Positions 50,129 through 62,883 of a stretch of 64,000 nucleotides of DNA are shown here, piece by piece. Position 1 is the stretch's first letter. Each line of letters opens with the position of its first letter. The notes below the pieces were generated by a model. The model saw nothing but the letters and a program-made list of their open reading frames with translations. It was not told the origin of the DNA and made no database searches. A program made the position numbers and the translations under genes. Origin of the DNA: Ptychodera flava (lineage: Eukaryota > Hemichordata > Enteropneusta > Ptychoderidae); NCBI RefSeq assembly GCF_041260155.1, contig NC_091932.1, positions 25,324,746-25,388,745 on the forward strand. Direction: 5' to 3'.

Positions 50129-51627
50129 TGCCCCCAGTTACGCAATCATTTTGCATGTTTCAGTACAGTGTCACCCTGGTTTTGGCATAGATTTATTGAT
50201 GATATTTAGTTTGTTTACGGCAAATCTGAACTTCATCATAGAATTCTTTAATTACATCAATTCATTTCACAAAACAATAAAATTCACCATGGAGTACTCT
50301 CAAACTTCCATTCCATTCTTAGATGTTAGAGTCCACACCGATGACAATGGCAAAATCATGACAGACTTGTACGAAAAACCAACTGATACCCATCAATATT
50401 TACATTTTCAGTCAGCACACCCCAGACATATGAACTAGGTGTCCCCTACGGCTGGCAATACGCATTTGTCGCATTTGTTCGGAGCCAGAATGGCGTGATG
50501 CGCGCCTCAACATTCTACAACAATCGCTGATTGAACGGGATTACCCTCTCAACCTCGTCAAAGAACAAATAAATAGAGCGAAATCAATCCCTAGGCCGGC
50601 TCTCCTTCAGTACAAAAACAAACAGGGAGACTGTCGAATCCCACTAGTCTCGACATATAATCCCCGTCACCCTAACTTGAAATTCATCATGTCCTCGAAC
50701 CTCCCAACACTCCATAAGTCATCAAGATGTAAAGAAGCCATCCCTAACATGCCAATTATATCATACCGACGCAATGTTAACCTCAAAGACCTCCTTGTCC
50801 GCTCGAATATTAACAACGCCGGTGAATCCAGCCCCGGTTTCACCAAATGTCAATCTACGAGGGGTTGCAACATTTGCAAATATACCCTTAATACATCACA
50901 GTTCCAAAGCACAGTCAACAAGAAAACATACACAATCAGAAATGCCATCAGCTGCAAACAGCAAAAACGTCGTATACCTCCTCACATGCCAACGCTGCCA
51001 TAAACAATATGTCGGGGAAACTAAAACATCTCTCAGACTTCGTTTCAATAACCACCTCTCCTCAGTGCGTCATAAAAAAGATACCCGGTCGCCATACATT
51101 TTAATTCTGATCAACACAGTATCAGTGATGTTTCAATAATTGGCATCATCCAAGTCAATAAACAGGATGACAAACTACGCAAACATTTAGAATCACAATG
51201 GATCAAAAACTTGACACACTGTCTCCAGCTGGCCTAAACATTCGCCCAAAATTTACATAGCATTTAACAGCGCCCCACATACGAGCTTTGGAGTATTTAA
51301 AGTACCCCCCCCCCCCCTGGACTTCAGCGCGCCAATTTCCAGCTCTCGGCGTAGGTCCAGACAGTTTTGACCGTACTCACAACCTCGAGGTTAGTCTCTC
51401 TCCTTTCATTTATGTACATTTACAGATTTTCACAGACTTATAACTCTACATTGCTCGTTTTTCTATACAATTCAACCATTGTAATTTTCATGTTCGTACT
51501 TTTTATTGTAGAAAACACCTGAAGAAGCTCTAAATTTAGAGCGAAACGTTGTGTTTTGAGGTATAATAAATACGTTTGGAACCTAACAACCAGGTGTGGT
51601 AGTGTGTTTCAACCCAAGTTTCTTCTA
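50129..51627 (+). mobile_element. Penelope-like retroelement, copy 2, inverted partner, broken
   Basis: Near-identical to copy 1 but on the opposite strand, starting at about the same internal point, so the two truncated 5' ends meet at about 50128. The end of the RT region, the zinc-binding segment and the GIY-YIG nuclease are all recognisable. The 3' part holds a poly-C run (51305-51317), an AATAAA signal and the same stem-loop as copy 1. The high similarity of the copies suggests one recent event. This copy too is broken. Confidence 0.9.
51519..51547 (+). ncRNA. Hammerhead-like stem-loop in PLE copy 2
   Basis: Identical to the motif in the inverted copy and at the matching place near the 3' end. 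A possible stem III follows: AAACGT with ACGTTT about 22 nt later. It is unproven as a ribozyme. Confidence 0.35.
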
Positions 51628-51678
51628 TCTTCACCCCATTCCACGCTCCACTGGGGATCACCTGAATTCCTACAGTTT

Positions 51679-51683
<5 letters not shown>

Positions 51684-51765
<82 letters not shown>

Positions 51766-51776
51766 GTATGTATGTA

Positions 51777-51867
<91 letters not shown>
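51684..51867. repeat. (TA)n microsatellite, interrupted
   Basis: A long TA tract with a few interruptions, including short TATG units, between the PLE pair and the hairpin at 51870. Confidence 0.97.
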
Positions 51868-51869
<2 letters not shown>

Positions 51870-51870
<1 letters not shown>

Positions 51871-52000
51871 CTGAGAATCTAGGAACTTGTAGTTGTCACT
51901 CTACAGGCTGTTTCATGCGCTAAGCAATCATCAATCTGATAATTGCTTAGCGCATGAAACAGCCTGTAGAGTGACAACTACAAGTTCCTAGATTCTCAGT
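51870..52000. repeat. Near-perfect hairpin, 59-bp arms and 13-bp loop
   Basis: 51870-51928 is the exact reverse complement of 51942-52000, starting ACTGAGAATC and ending GATTCTCAGT. The left arm joins (TA)n directly. It could be a fold-back element, an inverted duplication at an unstable TA tract, or a structured RNA precursor. No coding capacity. Confidence 0.95.
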
Positions 52001-53409
52001 ATTACCGCCAAGCAGAAATGCATTGAGCACTATACGTTGCCTGCATTGACAAGCAAATCGCTTTTCGTATATAGGACAAACTTTGTTGTGCGACAATTTT
52101 AACAGCGACTGGAATTATTCACAAATAAAGTTAGACATCAAATTTGAAAGAAAATTCGTGTTGATGTAGTATTTTGTAGTACATTCCATTGTGCTTTTGT
52201 TCCTGAAAACAGGTGAAGTATATTTTCTTCTTAAGCTTATCCCTGACGAACGTGTTCCTATAAAGTATTAAATTCTTCTGGTACGTCACGACGTGCACAA
52301 TAGTATGCAGTGTTTATTGGTGACAAATGAATTCAGGCCAGAACTGTAATCCATATTTAATATTATAGCGTCACACAGACGATCATGACCGGTTGAATGC
52401 ATGTATTTCGACATGGCTTTGGTAAAAGAAAAAGAAACTATATTATATGAAAGAAACATGAATGATGGAATCTACTCCATAAAAAGCAATTGAGTTGCAA
52501 GGCACTTTCATTGCACTTTTGTTTGTCTGTCTACAATTTCTAATGGTATTTTACAAAATATGTTTACTCTTTTTAACGCGTGATTGAGTACAAAACACGA
52601 AAATGATATGTCTCAGTTTACTTCAACCTGTCTACTTTTCTACCAATAATGAATGCATCGTCGTCGACCTTTGTATTCGAAACTTGTGTTGCTCTCTTCC
52701 ACAGAGACAGTAACTACGAAAGTTTTTTTTTTTTATCTTTTGTTGTTTGTTTGTTTGTTTTTCATCATAGTGTCACAGAGGAGTTGTCGCTTTCCTCCAA
52801 CGAAGACCTTAAAGGTCAGGTTCTGCACCAGCCATTTATCTCTGAGCAAATTGACTAACTGTGCCCAACTTTCAAAGGAGAACAAGGGACTTAAATCGCA
52901 TAAACAGTCAATGTCAAGAACCACTAATGCGAGAACCAGGGATTGGGAACTACCCCTTCAAGACTGCCATAATGGTATCAGTCTTTTACAAGACGGTACA
53001 GTTTCTCTGTAGGTGCATTCAATTATAGTATTCAAAACTAAATATACAACCATGTGCTCTTTGTTGAATTAGTTAACAAGTGTCAGTGTTTGGGTGTAGT
53101 TTTTTCGTGGATATGTGAGATTTATATCAGATTAATGTGTAGACATCATCATACTTCTGTTATTAAACTTTTTACAATTATTTAACATTAAACTTGTTTC
53201 ATCCTGATTACTTCTATTACAAGTAAAGTAAACAATGCTGTTGCCATGACAACGTGACATTAAAAAACGTTCAGCCTGTAAATGAAAAATAAACTTCAAA
53301 AGCTAAAAACACTCATTAAGATCTAGTCCTCCCTCGGAGAACAGAAAAAAATTGTCATGAATATTTAAAATAATGTAGATTTCACATTTTACATTTCTCT
53401 CTATGTAAT
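52001..53409. other. No gene seen; probable 3' flank of the tetraspanin gene
   Basis: AT-rich with no recognised repeat. Overlapping frames near 52649-53012 have no resemblance to known proteins. The 3' untranslated region of the minus-strand tetraspanin should fall in the right-hand part, but no clear AATAAA was assigned. Confidence 0.4.
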
Positions 53410-53722
53410 TTACGTCCACATGGCCTTAATAGCCTTGATATCCCCGACTAGACACTTAACAAAGCTCAGGGCCATCACTTGGAACAGTATTATGCAGCCT
53501 ATTACTGCGGCAACAATAATCAAATTCTGGGTCAACCAATCATCAATGGCTGCCACACAGCCACCCTTGTAGATTTCATATTCACTCTCTGCCGCGGCGC
53601 CGGAAACCAGCCTCTTCCCATACCCGCATTGATAGTCGATCACCATACTGCCTTCCGGGAAAATGCAGCAGGAAAAAGGCACGCCGCATTTGGACACAGC
53701 TGGTGATGAACAGTTGAAATAC
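53410..53722 (-). CDS. Tetraspanin coding exon 3 (rest of loop, TM4, C-tail)
   Basis: 313 nt from acceptor CTATTGCAG to the TAA stop. Carries six of the eight loop cysteines, the V-P-F-S-C-C motif, TM4 and a short tail ending K-A-M-W-T. Confidence 0.95.
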
Positions 53723-55408
53723 CTGCAATAGAAAAAGCAATCGAAAGCGATAATAAAGATTCGGATTCTCATACTGCCAGGAAGAAGCACTCACATTTAC
53801 TGAAACGAAAACTTAAATGCAACGGTAAAATGCGCCTCGAGGACAGATTTTCGGAATCTCAGACTGTTTCAATTTTGTTCTGATCTACCACTTCTGGGGC
53901 TTCATTTTAAGGTAGAATGCACCTCGGGGACAGACATTCGGACCCCCAAACTTTTACAATTCTCTTCTGATATACCACATGTGGGAGTTCATTTTAAAGT
54001 CTTGGTAAAAGAAAACTTTTAACCGGCTTAGTTTTTTGAAAATCGAAAATTTTTATTTTTCTCAATAGAGTTAACACAGGGATGGCGGTCATTTTGAATT
54101 TCTAATATCGGTAAATCTTGGGTAATTTGTTTCTCTAATACCAAAATTTGCACGGTGACCCCCTATATTTATTCTTGATTTTGAAAGAGAATGATTGAAA
54201 TATCCCTTGACAAAAGTTAGAGCAAAAGTTTAAGTCTTTCACTTTCGAGGTGCATACTACCTTAAAGCGCTTGTTGTAAGAAAAACTTTCACTAAGTATT
54301 TTCGAAATCAAAATTCTACTTTTCTCCATACAGTTAACAGAGGGATCACGGCAGCCATTTTGAATTTCAAAACTAGTAAATTTTGGGTAATGTGTTTTTC
54401 TAGTACCAAAATTTCACAGTGACCCCGATTTTCATTCTTGATTTTGAAAGAGAATGGTCGAAAGATTCCTTGAGGAAAGTTTAAGGCAAAGGTTTGAGTC
54501 TTTCACTTTCGAATAATTCTATATTTACTCACAAATTAGTGTCCCAGTCGTCGGGTCCATCGGCACCACAACATTTCATATCTCTCTGCATCGAGTCCAG
54601 CAGAAACTGTGTGTCTGGGTCATCTGGAAAGAATTTTATGAAAACAGCAATTTGGTCAAATGCAGCGTAAGCAAGATTGCATATCAGGCATTTTTAAACA
54701 AAGATTATCAGGATTTTTTCTGGAGAAGTGTCTCCGAACTAAAGCATAAAGGTCGGTAAATTTTTGTATTCAGGGAAAATGGAGACTCGGATATTAAGAA
54801 ATAGGAAGAAATATTAATGATGAGATTATTATAGCAAACAGCAAGGTACTGCTGTAATGCCAAAATATGTTACAATGCCTCTTGCAGCCTGACGGCCCCT
54901 TTCCTCACTATTGTTTTCGCTTACCCATGTAGTCGAGGATAGCCTTGTTTATCCAGTTTTTGACAATCTTCTGTCCCTCAGCACGGTAGAAGTACGCCAG
55001 TATCACCAGTACAATCTCGGCCACGATGATAATGGTGAGCACGATGCAGAAAGACTTCAAGAGGCAGGTGTTCTCGCGGAGTGCGCCCAGGCAACCGGCC
55101 GTGGACAACAGAAAGATGAAAGCCCCTAGAATCGTGATCAGCCACATTGGATCGATGAATCCACCGGTGATGCCTTCGATGCCGGCGCTCTTGCTCACCA
55201 GTCCCCATATTCCAAAAGACAGCAGGGCCGTCCCGACTAGCCAGAACAGAAGGTTGTAAAAGAACACGCTGTATTTGACGCACGAGTTAACTCGCCCGAC
55301 ACTCCGACGTTGGTTGCGCTTTGCACGGCTTTCCAGTCGCGGTTTTGGCAGGGTGCGGCGGCGAGATGGTGGCGGGTGTTGCCGTTGGGCAGGGTGCTGT
55401 GCAGGCAT
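53410..55408 (-). CDS. TspanC8-type tetraspanin, three coding exons, 295 aa
   Basis: Coding exons 55408-54925, 54623-54533 and 53722-53410 have GT-AG introns in phases 1 and 2 and total 888 nt with TAA. TM1 is about residues 46-68, TM2 88-108, the conserved loop G-C-L-G-A-L-R-E-N at 105-113, TM3 117-140 and TM4 259-283. The large loop has C-C-G at 179-181, D-W at 187-188, Y-F-N-C at 193-196, C-G-V-P-F-S-C-C at 204-211, C224 and C247. That makes eight cysteines, the mark of the TspanC8 group (Tspan5/10/14/15/17/33), which escort ADAM10 through the secretory pathway. N195-C-S is a glycosylation sequon. The basic, Pro-rich N-terminal tail of about 44 residues is longer than usual. Which paralogue it is cannot be decided here. 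Confidence 0.95.
53824..54513 (+). mobile_element. Outer TTAA MITE (family 1) split by a second copy
   Basis: The left part (53824-53910) starts GGTAAAATGCGCCTCG and the right part (from 54266) continues with AGCGCTTGTTGTAAG. Together they match the element inserted between them. The right terminus is degraded. It lies in intron 2 of the tetraspanin, about 20 bp from exon 2. Confidence 0.85.
53911..54261 (+). mobile_element. Inner TTAA MITE (family 1), 351 bp, complete
   Basis: Flanked by TTAA at 53907-53910 and 54262-54265. The ends GGTAGAATGCACCTCG and CGAGGTGCATACTACC are inverted copies with one mismatch. Non-coding. A reverse-oriented relative lies at 33553-33895. Confidence 0.93.
54533..54623 (-). 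CDS. Tetraspanin coding exon 2 (start of large loop, CCG)
   Basis: 91 nt, phase 1 in and 2 out, acceptor TTTCCAG, donor AATTT/GTGAGT. Carries the diagnostic C-C-G and the D-D-W-D-T-N stretch of the large extracellular loop. Confidence 0.95.
54925..55408 (-). CDS. Tetraspanin coding exon 1 (TM1-TM3)
   Basis: Encodes residues 1-161 and one base of the next codon. The ATG at 55408-55406 is the only upstream start in frame. A possible acceptor AATTATAG just 5' of it (exon start about 55423) suggests a separate 5' untranslated exon. Donor: CATGG/GTAAGC. Confidence 0.93.
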
Positions 55409-55423
55409 GGGTGGATTGTTAGC

Positions 55424-56492
55424 CTATAATTTGTGAAAGATATAAAAACAACGATATTATTAATCTCAGGTACTACCTAATCATTATTAAATGAGAAATT
55501 TTCACTAAATGGGGCGGGAAACGTAACTCAAGCAAATTCAAAAATTGACAAAAAAATTGTAAAGGGAATTATTTTCGATATTTTACAGTAGGACCTCGTC
55601 AGTCGGCATATTAAATAATCAAGTATTTTAAGTGATTGTGAACCTCTTGTAATGGTGAACAAATTGTATTTCATACGGTCTTTCTTGGAATGCGCATGCG
55701 TCGGCTTGTCTTCTAACAAAGCATTTTTTACGTTTCGATCACAATTAATGCACATTTCGTTGTCTCCCCACGAAATCAGACGAGTTTTATGAAGTCTAAT
55801 CCAGTGTACCCATGTTTAGGATACACTTGACAAGAGGTCATGAGGTGGGCGACCTCGATCTGATATCACTCACAAACAAAGTTAGTGATAACACAGAGGG
55901 CGGTGACATTGGAAGGGACTTCCCTTTTTGCATGGACTAGGTCCGATATACTTCAAACACCATGACCTTACAGATACTACAAAGTGCCAATCATATTCTG
56001 AAATATCCTTGTTTACATTACCCGAGTGATAGTGTACCCTGTGAAGGAAACCTGCGGCGAAACGTTCTTATTCGTTCAGATCTCAGCAATAACAAATATT
56101 GCGCCTTGACTCCTGAATACACCCTGAGTTCGCACTTCCCTAAAACCGCCCTCAGGTACATGCCGGGTCATTGCCTTTGAAATGTGTTACCGCGCACACC
56201 ATACTCTGAAAAGTTTATTATTCTTTATGTCAAAAGTTTAAGCATATTTTCCACAGCAGTGATTTTAAAAGATAAAATTGAAATTTACGTGTTGCCTGCT
56301 TAAAGGCGCTGTCAAAATGTAACATATCATCACAAAGTCATACAAGGGAGGGCTAACTAGTCATTAAAACTTTGTGAAATGAATACATTGGATAATTCTA
56401 ATAGCAAGAATGTCAAGTACTCTGTATGTAGTGTAACCTTCAACAGTTTCAGATACAAAAGCACCTAAATGTGTTGAAAGGATTAGGTAATT
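55424..56492. other. 5' flank of the tetraspanin gene
   Basis: Should contain its promoter and 5' untranslated sequence, but no TATA box, CpG-rich block or other element could be assigned. No other gene is seen. Confidence 0.4.
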
Positions 56493-56531
56493 AGATAGAA
56501 ATGATAGATAGATAGATAAATAGATAGATAA

Positions 56532-56583
<52 letters not shown>

Positions 56584-56587
56584 TGCA
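56493..56587. repeat. (TAGA)n microsatellite
   Basis: Tetranucleotide run with a few AAAT interruptions at its left end, changing to CATA units at about 56588. Confidence 0.97.
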
Positions 56588-56860
56588 TGCATACATACAT
56601 ACATACATACATACATACATACATACATACATACCTACTACATACATACAACATACATACATACATACATACATACATACATACATACATACATACATAC
56701 ATACATACATACATACATACATACATACATACATACATACATACATACATACATACATACATACATACATACATACATACATACATACATACATACATAC
56801 ATACATACATACATACATACATACATACATACATACATACATACATACATACATACATAC
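56588..56860. repeat. (CATA)n microsatellite, about 68 units
   Basis: CATA units with interruptions only near 56634-56654. The long Tyr-Val-Cys-Met and Tyr-Ile-His-Thr frames here are microsatellite translations, not genes. Confidence 0.98.
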
Positions 56861-59800
56861 GACATGATGACTTTCCTCTGTGTTGAGAGAAGACGTCAAA
56901 CATATCAGTTTCATTTGATTTCACGACATCATGATCATGCTTTCATTTCTACCTTCAAGGAATAGGCACTTCTTTCCGTGAAGACGTGAGAGTTCTATAT
57001 GCAAGTAACACCAAGATGCTTAAAGCCGCACTTTCAATCCCAGGTTCTCGCATTAGTGGAGTTCTCCTCCCAGTCAAACGCTTGGCCAGTACGATGTTTG
57101 ATTTCTATAACATTGATTACACAAACTGATCTCAACCTTTTGTCACATTTTGCTAATCCTGCAAACAGAGTTTATGCAAGCTTTTGATTGACGGTCGGTT
57201 CAAATCGCCAACAGTCATTGATTCCCCACCACAAACGCTTGAATTTCCTAAAAATTGTCTTCCAGTCGTGTTCGACTTTGAATATAACCACAGAGTTCGA
57301 TCGGCAGCAACTTCGCGCTGACCGCTTGGCAGTCTGTCTGTCTTTTTGCGGCCGGGGAAAACTAAAAAGTTGCATTTTCTGGAGCATGTGCTTGTGTGTT
57401 GGCTGTTTGGTGTCCACTTACACAATGAACGCCGCCATAACTTGGCGTCCTTTTAAAGGGAGGCTCCGCCTTTAATGAGTCATGAAATGTGTGGGTGCGC
57501 ACTCTACTCAGGTCACATGTTCTCACAATGGCGCCACTTCACTTTGCTCAGTGTGAACGACACAAAGAACACCGATGACACCTTATGCAATGCAGACGCT
57601 AGCTGTTTAAAAGTGATAATAATATGCTGCGTCCTTGGCAGGTGCTAAATGTCTGATTTTTTTGTTCTGGCAGAATTCAACATACATCCACCCTGACAAT
57701 TTGACATTTTCTACTTTACCAACAGAAATCACAATTAGAGTCGCGTCACACTGCAGCTGTCCGTTTGGTCGGCTGATTTTCACAAACTCAGTACATTGAA
57801 TATTATATCAAATTTTACACGCTATCAATAGCATAGGTACCAACCACGCCCAAATCAAAATGGAATATCGCCAAATCATCAGAATAAATTATTTCATACA
57901 CAAAAACACTCGCTAAAATGCTCTATTTGGTCATGTCATATATAATGTACACGGTGTACTCATTTCCTTGGGTGTTTTCATTAGGCCTAATTGAACGACA
58001 ATGCAACATATGAGCACCGGCAAAGACCTTGACGTCACTGTTATACAACGGTCAGGTGTGAGCGGAAAAGATCGCTCTCGCCGCAGCGTACCAACAGCAG
58101 AGTCCACCAAAACATGTCCGAAAATCGATCGAGCACTCATGTTGTCTGCATATGTCAGTACAGATTATGCAAACATACGACAGAGAAAGAACAAAATCAC
58201 AACGATTTTTCAGTCTACTGGAATCGTCACCACACGCAGCAAGGCCTGTGTTGGCGAGGGTTTGGTTGTCAAAGCAACAAGACAAAATAATGGACAGGCC
58301 ACTTTTCATGTTAAGCCGGAAACGGAGATAGAGTTACATAAAAATTCTATGTTTACGAGGAAAACGGGGTTGACATTTTACGAAGTGAGTCATCTTGGTG
58401 GAGATTGAGGGTCTATAACATCAGTATGCATATTTCTACAAGCTGTTAAGTAATAAATTTGATGCTTTAAATTCAAAGACGAGGAGAATATATGTCCACT
58501 GAAATTTAGTGCGCATACGTTGATTGGACTGGTTCACGTGCCCGTCCTGTAGCAGAGACGCAGAGATTAATCATTGATAAGAAGCGATTAATTCTTATTT
58601 TCAATAAAAGTAAAATTACAGTGCCGTGTTTGGTCAGTCTCACGTTATCGGCATCACGTTTAAACAAAGACGTGACAGATCAAGCGACAGGAGAGGGAGG
58701 CGTCTGATTGTCGTCGAATATTTTCTTACCTAAAAAAACTCCATTTTGAATCGCTTTACATAAGTGTTGTAGTTTCAAGTATAATTGTTTAGTACGTAAA
58801 ATTCCTAAAATCATGTCAAAATGACTGCATGTAATATCTAGTGTTGTATTGCCAGACTACAATGCTTTCGTCATCGATAAAATTGGAAATTTAAAACAAT
58901 GTCGTTTTATCGGAAAGGTTGTCACGATAGTTTGCATTTTGACATATTTAAGGGAGGAGAAGATGAAAATGCGCTTATTTAAAGAAACATAAGTAGTGAG
59001 ATGTTATCAAAAGTTACCGATTTTGTTCGCTTACGGTACAATCAATCGTCTTGGATTCCGGACCGCTGACGTAAACAAATAGAGCTGCACCACGGCTGAG
59101 GTTTGAGACTATGTAAATGTCAGCCAAGCTAATTCTGTTGTGATTTATAACTTCCATAGAATGAATGGCATTACTGTCACCGATTTCCGCGTAAGCCCGA
59201 CCGAGACAAATATATGTGAGCGTGCATCTGTTACACAGTTGGAGCAAGCAAACTGTTCGTATAAAAAAATACGATTTGAAAACCAATTGAAATCATCAGT
59301 TGTAATAAAAAACATTCGCACAAATTTTGACAGCCAAAACAGAAACCCAGATAAAATCAAGTGATCTCAAGCTACAGTTCTTTCACAGCCTGGTTTTTAA
59401 GGATTTTCCGTTCACTGAAATTGCATGACGCGGTTGTTCGGAAAAAAACACGCGATAATTCGGGAACTTGGATATCAACTTCCATCCCTCCATGCTTGCA
59501 AGGTGACGATGAAAATGTCGTCTGACCCCAACTACCGAACAAAGATCCCTGACGAACTGAAGAAAACTATTTTCAGGGATATTCGACGTATAGCGTCCGG
59601 TTTTCTGGTGACGTCGCCATTTTAACATTTCGCCTAGAATGAGTCAGTTTCTAGGCATGTCTACGGCCGTAATGGACCAGAGCCAAAGTTGCATCGATGC
59701 TTGCCGAGGCAGTCTTACCCGGAGAGAATACTGTGTGTTATCTAAAGTGTGTTAAGAAAGAAGACCTGTGTATATGTAAGAAGACACAGAATTTCAACAA

Positions 59801-62182
59801 GTGAAATAGACTGTGATATGTAGCTTTGTGTAACTGTTTGTTTACACTGGACCCGATGCGATATAGAGCGCGTTTTGTGAAGCACATATATATGTTTAGA
59901 CTATATACTACCTATGCATGCTCTGGTCGTTAAATATTGACAAACGGTAATAATTCCAACGCCGCCGACCACGGCACTGAGTCCAGCGAGTTGTAAATTG
60001 AGATGACCTTTCGTCAACATTTATATACCTTTTGACGGATTGACGAGATCAGTTGTTAAGAAGAGCATCTATATACCAACCTGCTGTATCGTCCGTTCTG
60101 GTATTGCTCCGTATACTGGTAGCTTTCGAAGTAGTCCGGTATGTACCCAGGGTTATTGTGTGACTGGCTGTTCATAATACGGGTATTTTGTCACGGCAGA
60201 GGGAACAAAATATGGACCACTTGGTAAAATATTCCCCGGTCAGATAACAACAGTAAAAGAGTCGAATTCGATGTTGATTATCTAGATTTAGTGGTAGTCT
60301 TCCACGCCGTCAGGAGTCTTATCCCGCCAGATTTAAAAACAAGCTTCCATTTCACGAAGCGAAATACATCGACAACGTCCACTTGTTACAGTTGTTTCTT
60401 CTTCTGTTGATTATGCACAAGTAGGCGTTGCCAACATATCACGCATATAATAAACGTCATAATTCATGACAAAGTGCTTGATTTGTGTTTGTATAACGCT
60501 CGAACGCACGGGTCAACCGAATATGCCACCTTCTTTATCATACCTCAAATCTTTACAGCGCCATACGAACGTCGTTTATCGTGGACTGTTCCGCCGTCTC
60601 CAACGTTCTAAAATTTGTAACATGAATATTGTATGGCTTTATATTCCTTCGAAGATTTACAAAGTCCTCCAAGGTGTGGTTGTTGACATTCATCAAACAC
60701 TTGCTTGTCTGGTTTTCGAGTCTCGTGACTTCGAGTGACTATGTATAAACTGGCTTACACGTCACATTTCCTTTTTTGAAGTGCGCAGACGTGTCAACAT
60801 CTTGACGCAAGCCCGACTCTGGGTCTTGATATTATCCTTGGTGCGAGAAAGAACGATACCATATATCGTCGCACAACACACACGAGGATGTATTCGACGA
60901 AAACGGGCCAAAGTACAGCCACTCAAGCAGAGATTGTGATGGGTAAATAAACCCGGACAAGACTTATTATACATCCGTAAGAATGTCAGCATATCGGGGA
61001 AGTTTCTCCCTTGACCTTGATGGTTTGAATTCAGATAATGTCAACAACAGGTAGTCGATAGGAAGTCGACGCTTATCATTTGGACCGTTGATTTCTCCTG
61101 ACAACCTAAGCCACACGCCTTCAGAGTTCTCAGGTCAACGGTCGCCAATTCTTTTTTATATGCCGAGAGAATTGTAAATCTGGATGCTTGGTTGCCAAGA
61201 AAAATGCTGATAGAGGTGTTCGATAAAGTCGTATGCAGGACTGGTCTCTCAACTCAGCCCGGTCAGCGCGTCGAAACTTGACATTTGAGCAAAACGAATG
61301 GAATTACTCATAACTCACTTGTTCACAAATAAATTCGACGAATGGTGGGTCATACACAGTGCAACATCACACAAGGAAAGTCAAAGCAGTAGCCATGATG
61401 ATGGGAGAAGTTAGTGAATTATTATATTTTCAATGAGCAAGAACAGCCATCTCCCACTCACATTATGTAAACAGTATAAATGAGGACACCGACCCGGTAA
61501 ACACGTCAACTATCAGTATATGCGTGATACAGATAGAGGAAGCTTGAGGTTAGATTGAATATTAACTCAATAACAGCTTTTTAACAGATAAAACCCCAGA
61601 GTTGAACCGTGTATGCATATATATATTTGTTGAGTCGTTTGAACTCTGATGAATTGTGAACTTCCGATGAAAATTGACGAACTATGATAAAGTAAATATT
61701 TGTTCAGTACGGTGAGCAACGAGGATATTCAGTAACTGATTTCGTAGCTCAAAATATAGATAAAAATCATTAGTTTCATGATACGGGATCGAGACGGTCT
61801 GATGTTTCGAGTACTGGTGCCGTTGGTCATATCACACCAGGTAAAAACAACATGGCTACTGATTCTTGCACAGGGCCGGGGCATCATTTTCATGCCCCAC
61901 AGTCAATGTCGAGGTCTGGACTTCTTAAATATCAAATTACAGCGGTGTCGGCGAGCCTTAGGTTGACTTACCCGAATAGAAAAGAAAAACCATGCCATTA
62001 TAATTTTTTTTTCCATTTTCCTGAAACTTGTCCAAAACATCTGTTAAAAGAGGTCACTGAACGATGTATATGACAATGGTGTACTTGTGTTTTATTTCAG
62101 AATAGAGTGTCTCGATTTTTTTTTTTTAAATTAGTAATTGCATATTTGATTCATTCCTTTTTAATTAGCCGCCCCAATGCGT
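56861..62182. other. Long stretch without a supported gene
   Basis: Only short open frames, none recognised. The longest is 58001-58408 (+, 135 codons). No RNA gene, satellite or transposon ends were found, apart from a tiny palindrome at about 57453-57474 (TTAAAGGGAGGC with CCGCCTTTAA). Exons of a distant gene could be missed. Confidence 0.4.
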
Positions 62183-62480
62183 TCCTTCATTCATTCATTT
62201 ATCCAATCCATCGATCTATCCATCTAAATGACATTAAACTGGTCCAATAATCATTTCCATTCAAGGTAATACATTACCAGGTCCATGGGACATTTGAGAT
62301 TTGCAAATTTTAAGTACTGAGGACCATCCTGAACCATCATTTCATTCCATTCATTTATCCATCATTCATTGCATCCATCCAACCCACTCACACTGACACC
62401 TATTTATTTCATTCGTTTGTTTATTCACTCATCCTTGCATTCAATCACGTATTCATTAACACAACAAACTATCCACCCAC
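62183..62480. repeat. Imperfect ATTC/ATCC-rich simple-sequence tract
   Basis: Broken runs of CATTCATT, ATCCATC and related tetranucleotides. The 107-residue frame at 62369-62692 is largely their translation. Confidence 0.8.
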
Positions 62481-62883
62481 ATCCAATAAATCCGTCCGTT
62501 CAACTTGAACCTCTGAACAATTCAATATCGAGAATATCAGAAAAGAGAATATCAAAAGAAAGAAAGAAATATATACGTAGAAGAAAAGAAACAGTGAGAA
62601 GAAGAGGGGCAATGAAAAAGGTGATTGTCAAGATGGCGGAGTGGAGTTACTCCGCGGCACTGCCAACGTCGGCAGTGTCGCTGACGGAGTAGAAATCACA
62701 CGCTTTCGTCTCATATGAAGTGGATCCACTACGCAACGGCTCACCCTGAGTAGAGATGAATACAAAATGATGTTTTGAATCTACCAGCTGAGGGCTGATG
62801 AGACTGACAAAGCTGTCGTGCAATCACGCAAGTTGCACCACAGGCGCTTGGCACATTGCTGGGATAATAATCGTATTTAATAC

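Noticed and set aside
56364-56924. 186-codon frame rich in Met-Tyr-Val-Cys
   Set aside because: It is a translation of the CATA/TAGA microsatellites.
58001-58408. 135-codon plus-strand frame
   Set aside because: The composition is protein-like but no family, partner exon or signal is recognisable.
62369-62692. 107-codon plus-strand frame
   Set aside because: Mostly translation of an ATTC/ATCC-rich tract followed by a purine-rich run.
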